Part shown: in pieces, positions 43,910 to 52,955 of the stretch | Numbering within the stretch: the stretch's first letter is position 1 | How the letters are laid out: the number at the start of each line of letters is the position of its first letter | Assembly (NCBI RefSeq): GCF_023718305.1 | Contig: NZ_QEYO01000019.1 | Location: forward strand, 24,298 to 88,297 | DNA: 64,000 nt | Source: Gramella sp. AN32 | GTDB taxonomy: Bacteria > Bacteroidota > Bacteroidia > Flavobacteriales > Flavobacteriaceae | Direction: 5' to 3' | Position numbers and translations under genes: made by a program | The notes under the pieces: model-generated | Seen by the model: only the letters and a program-made list of their open reading frames with translations | Told to the model about the DNA's origin: nothing | Databases searched by the model: none

Positions 43910-44439
43910 CTTTTTCCAAGATGTTCGATATGCGCACAATGGTGCCGCCCGTGCCAGCTATACAAACCGCACATTTTTAAAACACTAACATTTGCCCCGG
44001 AGTCCGGATGAAGAAAGGATCTACTAAAATCAGCTTCTTCGAGATGATTGAGTAAAAAAATTAATCTTTCGTGCAGGCCATCCAGTTGTTTTAAGGAGGG
44101 TTCAATAGGTGAGAAATTACTATCCGGCAATTCCGCATAAAGTTTTTCATTATAAGTTTTAATAGTGGGATGATCTTCAGTTAAAGCCCATTTGAACCTC
44201 ATCACAGCATGTGTATGGCTATCGGCAATATGATGCACCAGTTGTCTCACCGTCCAGCCTTCTGGACGATATTTTGTATCCAGCTGTCCATCTGAAAGAT
44301 CCTCAGTTAAACTTCTTAAAGTTGCCGGTAATTCTTTTAAATTCTGAATCCATTCCAGCCGGGTCTCTGCTGATATTCGTTCAGGTAAGCTAAATTTTCC
44401 GATAGGATATTTTAAAAGTTCTAATTGCGCTGCAGTCAT
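43897..44439 (-). CDS. YfiT-like DinB-fold metal-dependent thiol transferase
   Basis: A 180-residue DinB-fold protein of the YfiT/BstA family. Metal ligands are His70 (QLVHHIADSH), His163 and His167 (SWHGRHHCAHI); the spacings, 93 and 4, equal those I recall for B. subtilis YfiT. In Firmicutes such proteins are bacillithiol S-transferases that detoxify electrophiles. A role beside the peroxiredoxin and thioredoxin-like genes is plausible. It is on the opposite strand to them and starts after the cyclophilin-FKBP gene. Confidence 0.88.
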   Translation of the reverse strand: MTAAQLELLKYPIGKFSLPERISAETRLEWIQNLKELPATLRSLTEDLSDGQLDTKYRPEGWTVRQLVHHIADSHTHAVMRFKWALTEDHPTIKTYNEKLYAELPDSNFSPIEPSLKQLDGLHERLIFLLNHLEEADFSRSFLHPDSGANVSVLKMCGLYSWHGRHHCAHIEHLGKRKDW

Positions 44440-44453
44440 ATTTAAAGATAAAA

Positions 44454-44482
44454 AAAACCCACTGATTGTTCAACGGGTTTTT
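44454..44482 (-). terminator. Weak terminator after cyclophilin-FKBP gene
   Basis: AAAACCC..GGGTTTT with a 14-base loop, then T-run on the minus strand. A plausible but weak stem. Confidence 0.45.
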
Positions 44483-44503
44483 CAAGAAAATACACTTAAA
44501 ATT

Positions 44504-45436
44504 TTATCCTACTTTCATCAATTCTACATCAAAAATAAGCACAGCGTCTGGTGGAATCACACCCCCAGCGCCCTGAGAACCATATCCAAGATGGGAAGGG
44601 ATCACGAAACGGGCTTTATCGCCTTCGCTCAAATATTGGATTCCTTCATCCCAACCTGCAATCACATGACCGGCGCCAAGAGGAAAATCAATTGGTTTAC
44701 TTCTTTTATATGAAGAATCGAAAACGGTACCATCAGCCAACTGTCCTTTATAATGTACGGAAACGTTCTTCCCTTTTTCAGCAGGTTTACCCGTCCCTTT
44801 TTGAATGATCTTATATCGAAGTCCGCTTTCAGTTTTGTCAAATCCGGCAGCAAGTTCTTCAATGGCAGAGTCTGCTTCATTTTTAGATTGCTTTTCTCTC
44901 TTCAATTTTTCTTCTTTGAAATTTCTAAAAGCAGCGGGTGCATCAAAATTTTCAGCTAAAGTACCCTGACGGATAATTTCCAGCTTTTCAATTTTATCAC
45001 CCTGTTCAATACTATCCACAACATCCTGTCCTTCCACAACATGACCAAAAACAGTATGTTTCCCGTCTAACCATGGAGTCGCCACGTGGGTAATAAAAAA
45101 CTGGCTTCCATTTGTACCAGGTCCCGCATTCGCCATAGAAAGTTTTCCCGGAGCATCATGTTTCAATTCTGAATGAATCTCGTCATCAAATTTATAACCC
45201 GGTCCACCGGCGCCCGTTCCCTGAGGATCTCCACCCTGCACCATAAAATCTGGAATTACCCGGTGAAATTTTAAATTATCGTAATAAGGTTCTCCAGGTT
45301 TTTTAGCTTCATTTTCAATTTCACCTTCAGCGAGGCCTACAAAATTTCCTACTGTTCCGGGTGTTTTTTCAAATTCCAATTGTACCAGGATCGCTCCTTT
45401 AGAAGTATGGAATTTGGCATATAATCCGTCGTTCAT
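44504..45436 (-). CDS. Dual-family peptidyl-prolyl isomerase: cyclophilin-FKBP fusion
   Basis: About 310 residues. An N-terminal cyclophilin domain (FHRVIPDFMVQGGDPQGTG, NAGPGTNGSQFFITH, LDGKHTVFGHV) is joined by a Lys/Glu-rich linker (EEKLKREKQSKNEADSAIEEL) to a C-terminal FKBP domain (NVSVHYKGQLADGTVFDSSY, GHVIAGWDEGI, IPSHLGYG, IPPDAVLIFDVELM). Catalytic and drug-contact residues are kept in both. No signal peptide is evident, so it is cytosolic. An upstream ATG (45460) adds eight residues; ATG 45436 fits the cyclophilin start. Dual immunophilins of this order (CFBP) are known from Flavobacterium. Confidence 0.93.
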   Translation of the reverse strand: MNDGLYAKFHTSKGAILVQLEFEKTPGTVGNFVGLAEGEIENEAKKPGEPYYDNLKFHRVIPDFMVQGGDPQGTGAGGPGYKFDDEIHSELKHDAPGKLSMANAGPGTNGSQFFITHVATPWLDGKHTVFGHVVEGQDVVDSIEQGDKIEKLEIIRQGTLAENFDAPAAFRNFKEEKLKREKQSKNEADSAIEELAAGFDKTESGLRYKIIQKGTGKPAEKGKNVSVHYKGQLADGTVFDSSYKRSKPIDFPLGAGHVIAGWDEGIQYLSEGDKARFVIPSHLGYGSQGAGGVIPPDAVLIFDVELMKVG

Positions 45437-45471
45437 TTCTTTATTTTTTTTGAAGTCCAAAGATACCCAAG

Positions 45472-47103
45472 TTAATTCTCATAAACCAATTCACCATTTA
45501 TAAAAGTGGAGATAACTTTGGTTTCAGGAATGCTTTTTAGATCTGTTTCCATTAAATCCCGATCCAGAATAATAAAATCGGCAAATTTTCCCGGCTCAAT
45601 ACTTCCTTTCTCCTTTTCTTCAAAATTGGCATAAGCCGCCCAGATAGTCATTCCTTTTAAAGTTTCTTCCCTATTTAATTTTTGTTCCGGTAAAAAACCA
45701 CCTTCAGGATAATTCTCGGTATCCTGTCTTGCCACGGCAGCGTAAAAGGTCAAAAACGGATTTACCTGCTCCACGGGAAAATCGGTTCCCAAAGCAACAA
45801 TTCCGGCCTGATCCAATAATGTTTTGAAAGCATAGGCACCCTTCACGCGCTCTGCTCCCAACCTGTCTTCGGCCCAATACATATCACTGGTTGCATGGGT
45901 TGGTTGCACGGACGGAATAATATTTTTGCTGAAAAAATGAAAGTCGGCGGAATCGATCACCTGTGAGTGTTCAACCCTCCATCTCCGGTTATTAGTACCT
46001 GCAAGAAGTGAATCGTAGGTCTTTAAAACCACATAATTCGCGGAATCACCAATCGCATGGGTATTCATCTGAAAATCGGTTTTTGCGATTCTTGCTGCTG
46101 TTTGCTTTAATTCTGAAATTGGAGAAAGCATTGCACCAAAATGATGAGCACGATCTGAATATGATTCCTTTAAAGCAGCTCCTCGTGAGCCTAAAGCCCC
46201 ATCACCATAAAATTTAACTGATCTGATATTGAGTTTATCAGTTTTATAAGCACCTTTTTCCAGATAATAATCGAGATTATCTTTAGTATTACTTATCATT
46301 CCGTAAATCCGTATTTTCAAACTATCACTTTTCTGAAGCTCATCGATCAATTCTAAAACCTCCCTGTCTAATCCTGCATCGTCTACGGTGGTTAAACCAT
46401 AACTCACGCAAATCGCTTCCGCAGTGCGCAAAGCTTCTGTTTGGGTTTGCTTCCCGGGTTTTCCCGCAACATTCCCAATCAGTTCCATGGGGTTATCTAT
46501 TAAAATACCTGTAAGCCTGCCCTCTTTTTGTTCAATATCACCACCTTCAAAAGAAGTTTCCGTAGTAATTTTTGCTATATCCAATGCCGCCTGATTGGCT
46601 AATAAAGCGTGGCCATCGATGCGGGTAATGGCCACCGGCGTATCTGGAAATAAATGATCCAGGGTATCTTTAGTTGGAAATTCCTTTACTTCCCAATCAT
46701 TTTGATCCCAGCCGCGACCCAGGATAAAATCTACATTTTTCTCCTGCTGAAATTCTACAATTTTCGCAACTACCTCAGCAAAACTTTTTGTTCCCGTAAG
46801 ATCTACACGTTGTTGCTGCATTCCCAGGGTATAAAAGTGCGCATGCGCATCGATTAAACCGGGGAAAACCGGTTTCCCTTTAGCATCAACTTCCTTTGCG
46901 AAATCATATTTGTTCCTTAGATCTTCAACATTTGAAATTTTCAAAAATTTTCCGTCTTTTACCGCAAAAGCTTCAGCAGTGTCAAAAGAATCGTTCACGG
47001 TATACACTTTTGCATTAAAGACTAAAAGATCAGCTTTTTCCTTATTGGAACCACAGGAAAGGATCATTAGAAAAAGCAAACTAAGACTTAGAATTTTACG
47101 CAT
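45472..47103 (-). CDS. Amidohydrolase of the YtcJ type, lipoprotein
   Basis: A 543-residue lipoprotein (MRKILSLSLLFLMILSCGSN, lipid Cys17) of the amidohydrolase superfamily, YtcJ-like group. Metal-binding site IDAHAHFYTLG is at about 80, GRGWDQNDW and RIDGHALLANQAAL follow, and SVKFYGDGALGSRGAAL, TDFPVEQVNPFLTFYAAV and KGSIEPGKFADFIILD mark the family end. Physiological substrate unknown. It lies divergently from the MEMO-like gene. Confidence 0.9.
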   Translation of the reverse strand: MRKILSLSLLFLMILSCGSNKEKADLLVFNAKVYTVNDSFDTAEAFAVKDGKFLKISNVEDLRNKYDFAKEVDAKGKPVFPGLIDAHAHFYTLGMQQQRVDLTGTKSFAEVVAKIVEFQQEKNVDFILGRGWDQNDWEVKEFPTKDTLDHLFPDTPVAITRIDGHALLANQAALDIAKITTETSFEGGDIEQKEGRLTGILIDNPMELIGNVAGKPGKQTQTEALRTAEAICVSYGLTTVDDAGLDREVLELIDELQKSDSLKIRIYGMISNTKDNLDYYLEKGAYKTDKLNIRSVKFYGDGALGSRGAALKESYSDRAHHFGAMLSPISELKQTAARIAKTDFQMNTHAIGDSANYVVLKTYDSLLAGTNNRRWRVEHSQVIDSADFHFFSKNIIPSVQPTHATSDMYWAEDRLGAERVKGAYAFKTLLDQAGIVALGTDFPVEQVNPFLTFYAAVARQDTENYPEGGFLPEQKLNREETLKGMTIWAAYANFEEKEKGSIEPGKFADFIILDRDLMETDLKSIPETKVISTFINGELVYEN

Positions 47104-47213
47104 GTGTTTTATATTTTGCCTAAAAATAAAGAAAGCTGGGAATTAATGGGCAATGCCTGAAGATTTCAGCTTAAATTGAAACACTATTTTCTTTTTAAAT
47201 TCCTGAACACTTC

Positions 47214-48263
47214 ATGAAAAAATATATTTTAATCTTTCTTATTCCTTTTATGGGCAAATCTCTGTTAAGTCAGGAAAAGGTGAGACATTTTCACGATTCC
47301 ATAGGTTTTGCCAAACACGACTGGCAAATGGATAGCATTTTTGCCCGAATTGATTCCATCGATAAAATTGAAAATGAAAGAATTTCTAAGGCGGTAATCA
47401 ATCCGCATGATGACTATAAATACGCGGGCGGACTTTATGCTAAAACCCTATCCGGAATTAAGGCAGATAAGATTATTTTAGTTGGAGTGGCGCACCGGGC
47501 AAGAAATTTTGAGCTGGCAGATAAAATTATTTTTGGTTCGTTTGATAGCTGGGAAGGGCCGTATGGCAAGTTAAAAGTTTCAGCCTTAAGAAACGAGATC
47601 ATTTCAAAATTGAAAAAGGAAAGTTATGTGGTTCATGACAGCATGATGCAACTGGAACATTCATTGGAAGCGATCCTTCCTTTTCTTCAGCATCAAAATC
47701 CAGAGACTGAAATTGTGCCCTTGCTTATTCCCTATATGAAATTTGAAGATATGAAAGCTTTAGCGGCGGAACTTGCCGAGGAATTTTCAGAAATAATAAA
47801 AGAACAGCATCTGAAATATGGAGAAGATATAGCGGTGGTGATTTCCAATGATGCTATACACTACGGCAGTGAAGATTGGGGAGGTTCAAATCTCGCTCCT
47901 TTTGGAACCGATTCTATAGGGAATGAAAAAGCACATCAAAAAGATTTACAGATAATCGATGAAAGCCTGAGAGGAAAATTATCGAATGATAAGATTAAAA
48001 TTTTCAATGAATATACTGTTGAAGCCGATGATTATAAAGCGTATAAATGGACCTGGTGCGGCAGATATTCAGTTCCTTTTGGATTGCTACTCGCCAATGA
48101 CCTTAATAAAATCCTGAATGGAAAGGACCTTACCGGAGAATTTATCGATTATCGTTCCAGCATAAAAAACAAGCATATCCAGGTGGAAGATCTTGGAATG
48201 GGCGTTACCGCCCCCGCAAAACAAACACATTGGGTGGCCTATTTAGGGATGGGTTACCAATAA
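47214..48263 (+). CDS. Exported MEMO1/AmmeMemoRadiSam-B-like protein
   Basis: A 349-residue MEMO-family protein. Residues 1-20 (MKKYILIFLIPFMGKSLLSQ) read as a signal peptide. The metal-site residues known in human MEMO1 (two His and one Cys) are here His65 (NPHDDYKYAG), His94 (VGVAHRA) and Cys282 (WTWCGRYSVPFG), and QLEHSLEAILPFL and SNDAIHYG are further family motifs. The usual partners, AmmeMemoRadiSam A and the radical-SAM protein, are absent nearby. An amidohydrolase gene follows after 110 bases. Confidence 0.88.
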   Translation: MKKYILIFLIPFMGKSLLSQEKVRHFHDSIGFAKHDWQMDSIFARIDSIDKIENERISKAVINPHDDYKYAGGLYAKTLSGIKADKIILVGVAHRARNFELADKIIFGSFDSWEGPYGKLKVSALRNEIISKLKKESYVVHDSMMQLEHSLEAILPFLQHQNPETEIVPLLIPYMKFEDMKALAAELAEEFSEIIKEQHLKYGEDIAVVISNDAIHYGSEDWGGSNLAPFGTDSIGNEKAHQKDLQIIDESLRGKLSNDKIKIFNEYTVEADDYKAYKWTWCGRYSVPFGLLLANDLNKILNGKDLTGEFIDYRSSIKNKHIQVEDLGMGVTAPAKQTHWVAYLGMGYQ

Positions 48264-48373
48264 AAATTACTTTTGAAATAAACATAACGAGAATCCGATA
48301 CAAACACCGATGAAGATATGCGGATTGCTCCCGAGCTATAAGAATTCCATTAAAAAACAATAATTTTCTACAT

Positions 48374-49726
48374 ATGAAAAAAATACTTCTGTTAATTTCA
48401 ATCGCGCTTCTTATGTCGTGTAACGAAACGGAAATTGAGAATTTTGATGTTTTAATAATCAATGCGAAAATTGTTGATGTGGAGAATAATCAAATTATAG
48501 AAAATCAGTTTATCGGGATAAATTCTGATACCATTCGAATGGTTGGTAAAATGGAAAGTAAAGATGAGTATTCCGCTACCGAACTCATTGATGCGGAAAA
48601 TAAATTCCTGATGCCGGGACTATGGGACAATCACGTTCATTTTCGGGGCGGTGATTCCCTGGTCGCTGAAAACAAGGATTTTCTGGCCATGTTTCTTTCT
48701 TATGGAATTACCAGCGTGCGTGACGCCGGAGGCGATATAACCCCGAGCCTCATGGAATGGAAAGAGCAGATTGCAAATAAAAGACTTGCGGGACCCACGA
48801 TCTTTACTTCAGGACCAAAACTGGATGGTAAACGTCCTGCGTGGCCTGGCTCCATAAAAGTGACCAACAAGCAGGAAATAAATAATGCTTTGGATTCCCT
48901 GGAAAAGCTGCATGTGGATTATGTAAAAATGTATGACGGCAGCCTTACTCCTGAAAATTACTATGGAATTATTCAGGAAGCTCAAAAAAGAAAACTAAAA
49001 ACTACCGGGCATATGCCTATCACGGCAAATTTTTTAAAGGCAATAGATTTTGGATTGGACGGCGCGGAGCATATGTATTATCCTATAAAAGCCTGTTCAC
49101 CTTTAGCTGATAGTTTGGGAAATTTAGATCGGGGATACGGGATCATGGATGAGTTGGTAGATAGTTATGATGAGAATTTGGCAGACAGTGTCTTCAATAT
49201 CATGAGTGATCAAAAAGTAAGCATTACCCCCACATTACATATCATGAAAACGCTTGCAAATATTCTGGATACAGATCATTCACAAGATGTAGCGCTGAAG
49301 CATATTGGAAAGGGAATTCAGGAGACTTATAAAGGCAGAATTGAAGGTGCCAAACGCGCCAGGGAATCTGGAAGCGAGATGCGGGAAAAAGTTGAAGGTT
49401 TAGGCGTTAAAATGATTAAGCCCATGCAGGAAGCCGGAGTAAATATTTTAGCAGGATCAGATTGTGGGGCATTTAACTCCTTTATTTATCCGGGAGAATC
49501 CCTGCATGCTGAACTGGAAGAACTGGTAAATGCCGGGCTCACTCCGCAACAGGCATTGAAAACCTCCATGATTAACGGACCGAAATTTTTTGACCTGGAA
49601 AATTTCTACGGAAGTATCGAAAAGGGCAAGGTTGCAGATTTGATTTTTTTAGAGGCTAATCCGTTGGAGAACATTAGAAATACGAGAACGGTCTTGAAAA
49701 CATTAAAGAACGAAAGGTTATTTTAA
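48374..49726 (+). CDS. Amidohydrolase-family lipoprotein
   Basis: A 450-residue lipoprotein (MKKILLLISIALLMSCNETE, lipid Cys16) of the amidohydrolase superfamily. The metal site is GLWDNHVHFRGGDS near 80, with YGITSVRDAGGDI, TTGHMPITANFL, GLDGAEHMYYP (metal His) and ILAGSDCGAFNSFIYPGESLHAEL (metal Asp). KGKVADLIFLEANPLENI is the terminal signature. It resembles imidazolonepropionase/prolidase-like enzymes. Substrate unknown. It may be co-transcribed with the MEMO-like gene 110 bases upstream. Confidence 0.9.
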   Translation: MKKILLLISIALLMSCNETEIENFDVLIINAKIVDVENNQIIENQFIGINSDTIRMVGKMESKDEYSATELIDAENKFLMPGLWDNHVHFRGGDSLVAENKDFLAMFLSYGITSVRDAGGDITPSLMEWKEQIANKRLAGPTIFTSGPKLDGKRPAWPGSIKVTNKQEINNALDSLEKLHVDYVKMYDGSLTPENYYGIIQEAQKRKLKTTGHMPITANFLKAIDFGLDGAEHMYYPIKACSPLADSLGNLDRGYGIMDELVDSYDENLADSVFNIMSDQKVSITPTLHIMKTLANILDTDHSQDVALKHIGKGIQETYKGRIEGAKRARESGSEMREKVEGLGVKMIKPMQEAGVNILAGSDCGAFNSFIYPGESLHAELEELVNAGLTPQQALKTSMINGPKFFDLENFYGSIEKGKVADLIFLEANPLENIRNTRTVLKTLKNERLF

Positions 49727-49935
49727 CAATCTTATTTTGAATAGAGGGAATGGGTGAAGCGTTAACAATGAGCATGTTTTAAAATTGAAAAGTATAGATT
49801 TTTTCCAGGGCGTAGAGACTGATCAAAAATTTAAACCTAGGTTAAAAATTTACTTTTCCTTTTTACGCAACCTTCGAAAAATTTTACATCTGTAAATAGT
49901 ATAAAATTTATGTTGAACCCTTTATTTAAAATTTT

Positions 49936-50649
49936 ATGAAACCGCTTTTTATATACCCTGCTTATATGATTAATTTTTTAGTACTAATTGGTCTTTTTTC
50001 CTGTAACTCTAACGATGATCAAAATTTAGAATCAGTGGAATTAATATATAATTTTGATGTGGATGCAGAAGGTTGGACAGGTGGTTTTGCAGATTATCCT
50101 ATTGGGGAGGAGGATTTTTATGAATTGGAATTCGCATATTCCAGTTTGCCATCTCCACTGGATGAAACTGATGGCGCTATAATTTTATCGGGAAATAACC
50201 ATAGCGACGATCTTTTCATGTTTATAAAGAAAAAGGTAACCGGCCTAAATCCTAATACAATTTATAATATAAAATTTGAAATTGAATTTGCCAGCAACGT
50301 ACCCCAAGGTTTTTCCGGTATAGGTGGAAGTCCGGGCGAAAGCGTATATATTAAGGCAGGTGCTGCGGGAGTAGAACCGGTAGTAAGTGCTGGGAATGAA
50401 AATTTGTATCACCTGAATATAGATAAGGGAAACCAGTCCCAAGGCGGTTCGAACATGATCGTTGTTGGAAATTTTTCTAACGATAGCGATGATGAAGTAT
50501 ATAGATTAAAGATTGTTGGTAATTCTGAAAGTTTTTTAGCAAAAACCAATGCCAATGGTGAGCTATGGCTCATTACGGGTACCGATTCTGGCTTTGAAGG
50601 TACGACCACTATTTATTTTAACAGTATAAAAGTACTCTTAGAAAAATGA
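49936..50649 (+). CDS. Orphan lipoprotein, probable beta-sandwich
   Basis: A 237-residue lipoprotein with Cys23 after MINFLVLIGLFS. Two starts are possible (49936 or in-frame Met at 49966, the latter leaving a very short signal). The mature part has YNFDVDAEGWTGGFADYP, IILSGNNHSDDLFMF, NTIYNIKFEIEFAS and ends TTTIYFNSIKVLLEK, a strand-rich pattern like carbohydrate-binding or surface-adhesion sandwiches. No family is recognised. It is followed directly by the large mosaic repeat block. Confidence 0.7.
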   Translation: MKPLFIYPAYMINFLVLIGLFSCNSNDDQNLESVELIYNFDVDAEGWTGGFADYPIGEEDFYELEFAYSSLPSPLDETDGAIILSGNNHSDDLFMFIKKKVTGLNPNTIYNIKFEIEFASNVPQGFSGIGGSPGESVYIKAGAAGVEPVVSAGNENLYHLNIDKGNQSQGGSNMIVVGNFSNDSDDEVYRLKIVGNSESFLAKTNANGELWLITGTDSGFEGTTTIYFNSIKVLLEK

Positions 50650-50689
50650 ATAGGCCTTAAAAATTTTTATGTGGAAACTACTAAAAGCA

Positions 50690-51195
50690 GTCTTTAAAAG
50701 ATCGCCACGCTGCGCTCGCGACGACGATAATAATAAGGCAAGTGTCAAAAGACAGTTTTCTGGGAAATTATTTTCGACTGTGCTCAGAATGACCAAAATA
50801 AGAACGTCACTGCGAGACACCTGAAAAAATTTTCTAGCGTAGGAAATTGACGTATTTTTTAGTATAAGATGCTGAAACAAGCATGACGGCAATTCTAAAC
50901 ACCAGCATCGTCACCCTGAACTGGTTTCAGGGTCCCTGATACGTAACCAAATAAAAGTACATCAATAATATGTCAACAAAGTGACCGAAGCAATCTCATG
51001 TAAGAACAAACAAGGAAGAGATCGCCACGCTGCGCTCGCGATGACAATAAGAAATATGGTTGGTACAAAAAAGGCAGTTTTCTGAAAAAATTATTCTCGA
51101 CTACGCAGGATGACCAAAATAAGAACGTCACTGCGAGTGAACGAAGCAGTTTCTACCAGAGACGCCGCGCTGCGCTCACGATGACGACACCATAA
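50690..51195. repeat. Mosaic dispersed repeat, copy 2 (about 500 bp)
   Basis: Gene-free DNA sharing blocks with 13104-13495 and 58380-58737, often reverse-complemented: AGATCGCCACGCTGCGCTCGC (several times), AAATTGACGTATTTTTTAGTAT, ATGCTGAAACAAGCATGACGG, CCCTGAACTGGTTTCAGGGTCC and ACAAACAAGGAAGAGATCGCC. The palindromic CCCTGAA..TTCAGGG block can form a hairpin. Confidence 0.8.
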
Positions 51196-51202
51196 TTGAG
51201 TT

Positions 51203-52927
51203 CTAAAAATCAAATTTATAAGTCGCGCCGGCCAGGAATTGAATTCCCTGAACATCAAAATCGGTCCATTTCTGGTAATTATTGCTAAATAAATTACTTC
51301 CCTTCACAAATGCCGAAAGTTGATTGTTGAAACGATAACCTACATGTGCATTCGCATCTAAATAACTATCTAAAGTAATAATTTCAGGTTGGGCATCGCT
51401 CAGGCTAACTGCACGATATTCATCCTTTCTTTCCCCTACATAAAAAAGGTTTGCTCCGGTATACCATTTTTCATTGATCTGATAATCGGCATTTAAGCTT
51501 GCTTTTGCCGTGGGTAAATTCCAGGCCTCCTGCTCCACATCGGTATTATAACTAAATACTTCTCCGTTAATGCCAAGTCTAAAATTTCGGTTTACATCAA
51601 TATTCAATTCGGCAAAAAAGGAAAGTGTTTTTAGATCATCATAAACTACTTCAAAACTATTTCCAAAGGTGTAAGGCTCATCTTCTAAAGTGCTCGCATC
51701 GTAATTCTTGTGGAATAAGGCGCGGTTAAACTGAGAGGCATATTTTCCGCGGAAATTATAAGAGACCGCGTTGCTCAATTTTCCTTTTGCACCAAGATAT
51801 CCTTCATATTCATTATCTGTGGGAGTGATCATAAGAGTTGGTGAAACATAAGGATTCTGCTGATAAAAGCTGTAATAAGAGTTTTGTTGCAGTGATCCCT
51901 CCAAGCCGGCATAAGCGGTAAAGTAATCGCCAAATAAGCTATAGCTTGCGGTTACCGCAGGATAAATATAGAAACTATTGTCATCTCCTTCCACATCAAG
52001 GCCATAGGTAAAATTCACACCCAGATTTACACTAAGATCATCACGTAAAATCAACAGACTTGGGGTAATGCTGAAATTCATAAAGGTATAATCATAGCCC
52101 ATATTCGATAAATAGGCTTTATCAAAACTACCATTTACGATATCTGCTTTAATCGTGGTTGAAATCAATTCATCTGCAATATCCAGTTCGATTAGACTTT
52201 CCGCATTAAAATGATTTTCTGAAGAGCTGTAACTATCTCCGGAATGACGGAATTTTGCTTTAGCGTTATCAAAGAAAGAATCATACAACTCGATTTCACT
52301 GCCCACATACACCGAAAAATAGTTCTGCTGTGGATCTATTCGTGATAATTCCAAATCTGTAAACCTATTCTCTTCCGGCAAACCATACCAGTTAAAAAGC
52401 TGATGCTCACCTCCTACTTCCGCAATCCAGGACAGGTCACGATTTCTGGTGGTATAGTTCAGGTTCAATTCAGTATCATAAAATTTATCGTCCAGTTTTA
52501 CCCCGTCAATTCCTCCCTGGGAAGAATTATGGTTCAGATACACTCCAAAATTGCTGCTACGGTCTATTTCAATATTCGAATAAAATTCAGCTAAGACATT
52601 GGAATAATTTCCGAAGCCAAGCGTCGCATAATTATTATAAACCTTTGGCGGCCTAACCCGCTCTACAGTGGTCGCATTTCCCTTAGTTGGGGTGAAAGTT
52701 GACGCCACCGGAACCGAAAATATGGAATATTTGACCGGTTTCTTCTGAAGCATAACCGAATCGTTCTCACTTGGAACTTCCTTGATCTTATTTGCGTCCC
52801 TAACCGAAGGTGTATAGGGTTTAATCACGGTCACGGTCTCACTTCCCAGTGGATCCTGTGCATACAAAACACCGCTAAAAATAAAGAGACTAAAAATCAG
52901 GCTTTTCTTGATTGCTTTAAATCGCAT
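51203..52927 (-). CDS. Outer-membrane beta-barrel protein, partner of the TPR gene
   Basis: About 574 residues from ATG 52927. Signal MRFKAIKKSLIFSLFIFSGVLYAQ, then a barrel with repeated amphipathic strands (YATLGFGNYSNVLAEFYSN, SNFGVYLNHNSSQGG, WIAEVGGEHQLFNW) ending GATYKFDF with terminal Phe, the outer-membrane insertion signal. It lacks a plug domain, so it is not a TonB receptor in the strict sense. It follows the TPR gene by 28 bases, and the pair is common in flavobacteria. Function unknown. Confidence 0.85.
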   Translation of the reverse strand: MRFKAIKKSLIFSLFIFSGVLYAQDPLGSETVTVIKPYTPSVRDANKIKEVPSENDSVMLQKKPVKYSIFSVPVASTFTPTKGNATTVERVRPPKVYNNYATLGFGNYSNVLAEFYSNIEIDRSSNFGVYLNHNSSQGGIDGVKLDDKFYDTELNLNYTTRNRDLSWIAEVGGEHQLFNWYGLPEENRFTDLELSRIDPQQNYFSVYVGSEIELYDSFFDNAKAKFRHSGDSYSSSENHFNAESLIELDIADELISTTIKADIVNGSFDKAYLSNMGYDYTFMNFSITPSLLILRDDLSVNLGVNFTYGLDVEGDDNSFYIYPAVTASYSLFGDYFTAYAGLEGSLQQNSYYSFYQQNPYVSPTLMITPTDNEYEGYLGAKGKLSNAVSYNFRGKYASQFNRALFHKNYDASTLEDEPYTFGNSFEVVYDDLKTLSFFAELNIDVNRNFRLGINGEVFSYNTDVEQEAWNLPTAKASLNADYQINEKWYTGANLFYVGERKDEYRAVSLSDAQPEIITLDSYLDANAHVGYRFNNQLSAFVKGSNLFSNNYQKWTDFDVQGIQFLAGATYKFDF

Positions 52928-52955
52928 ATGATGAGGGATCTTTGTTAGGTTAAGT

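Noticed and set aside
51203..52927. Third TonB-dependent receptor
   Set aside because: No plug domain is visible; it is a barrel protein only.
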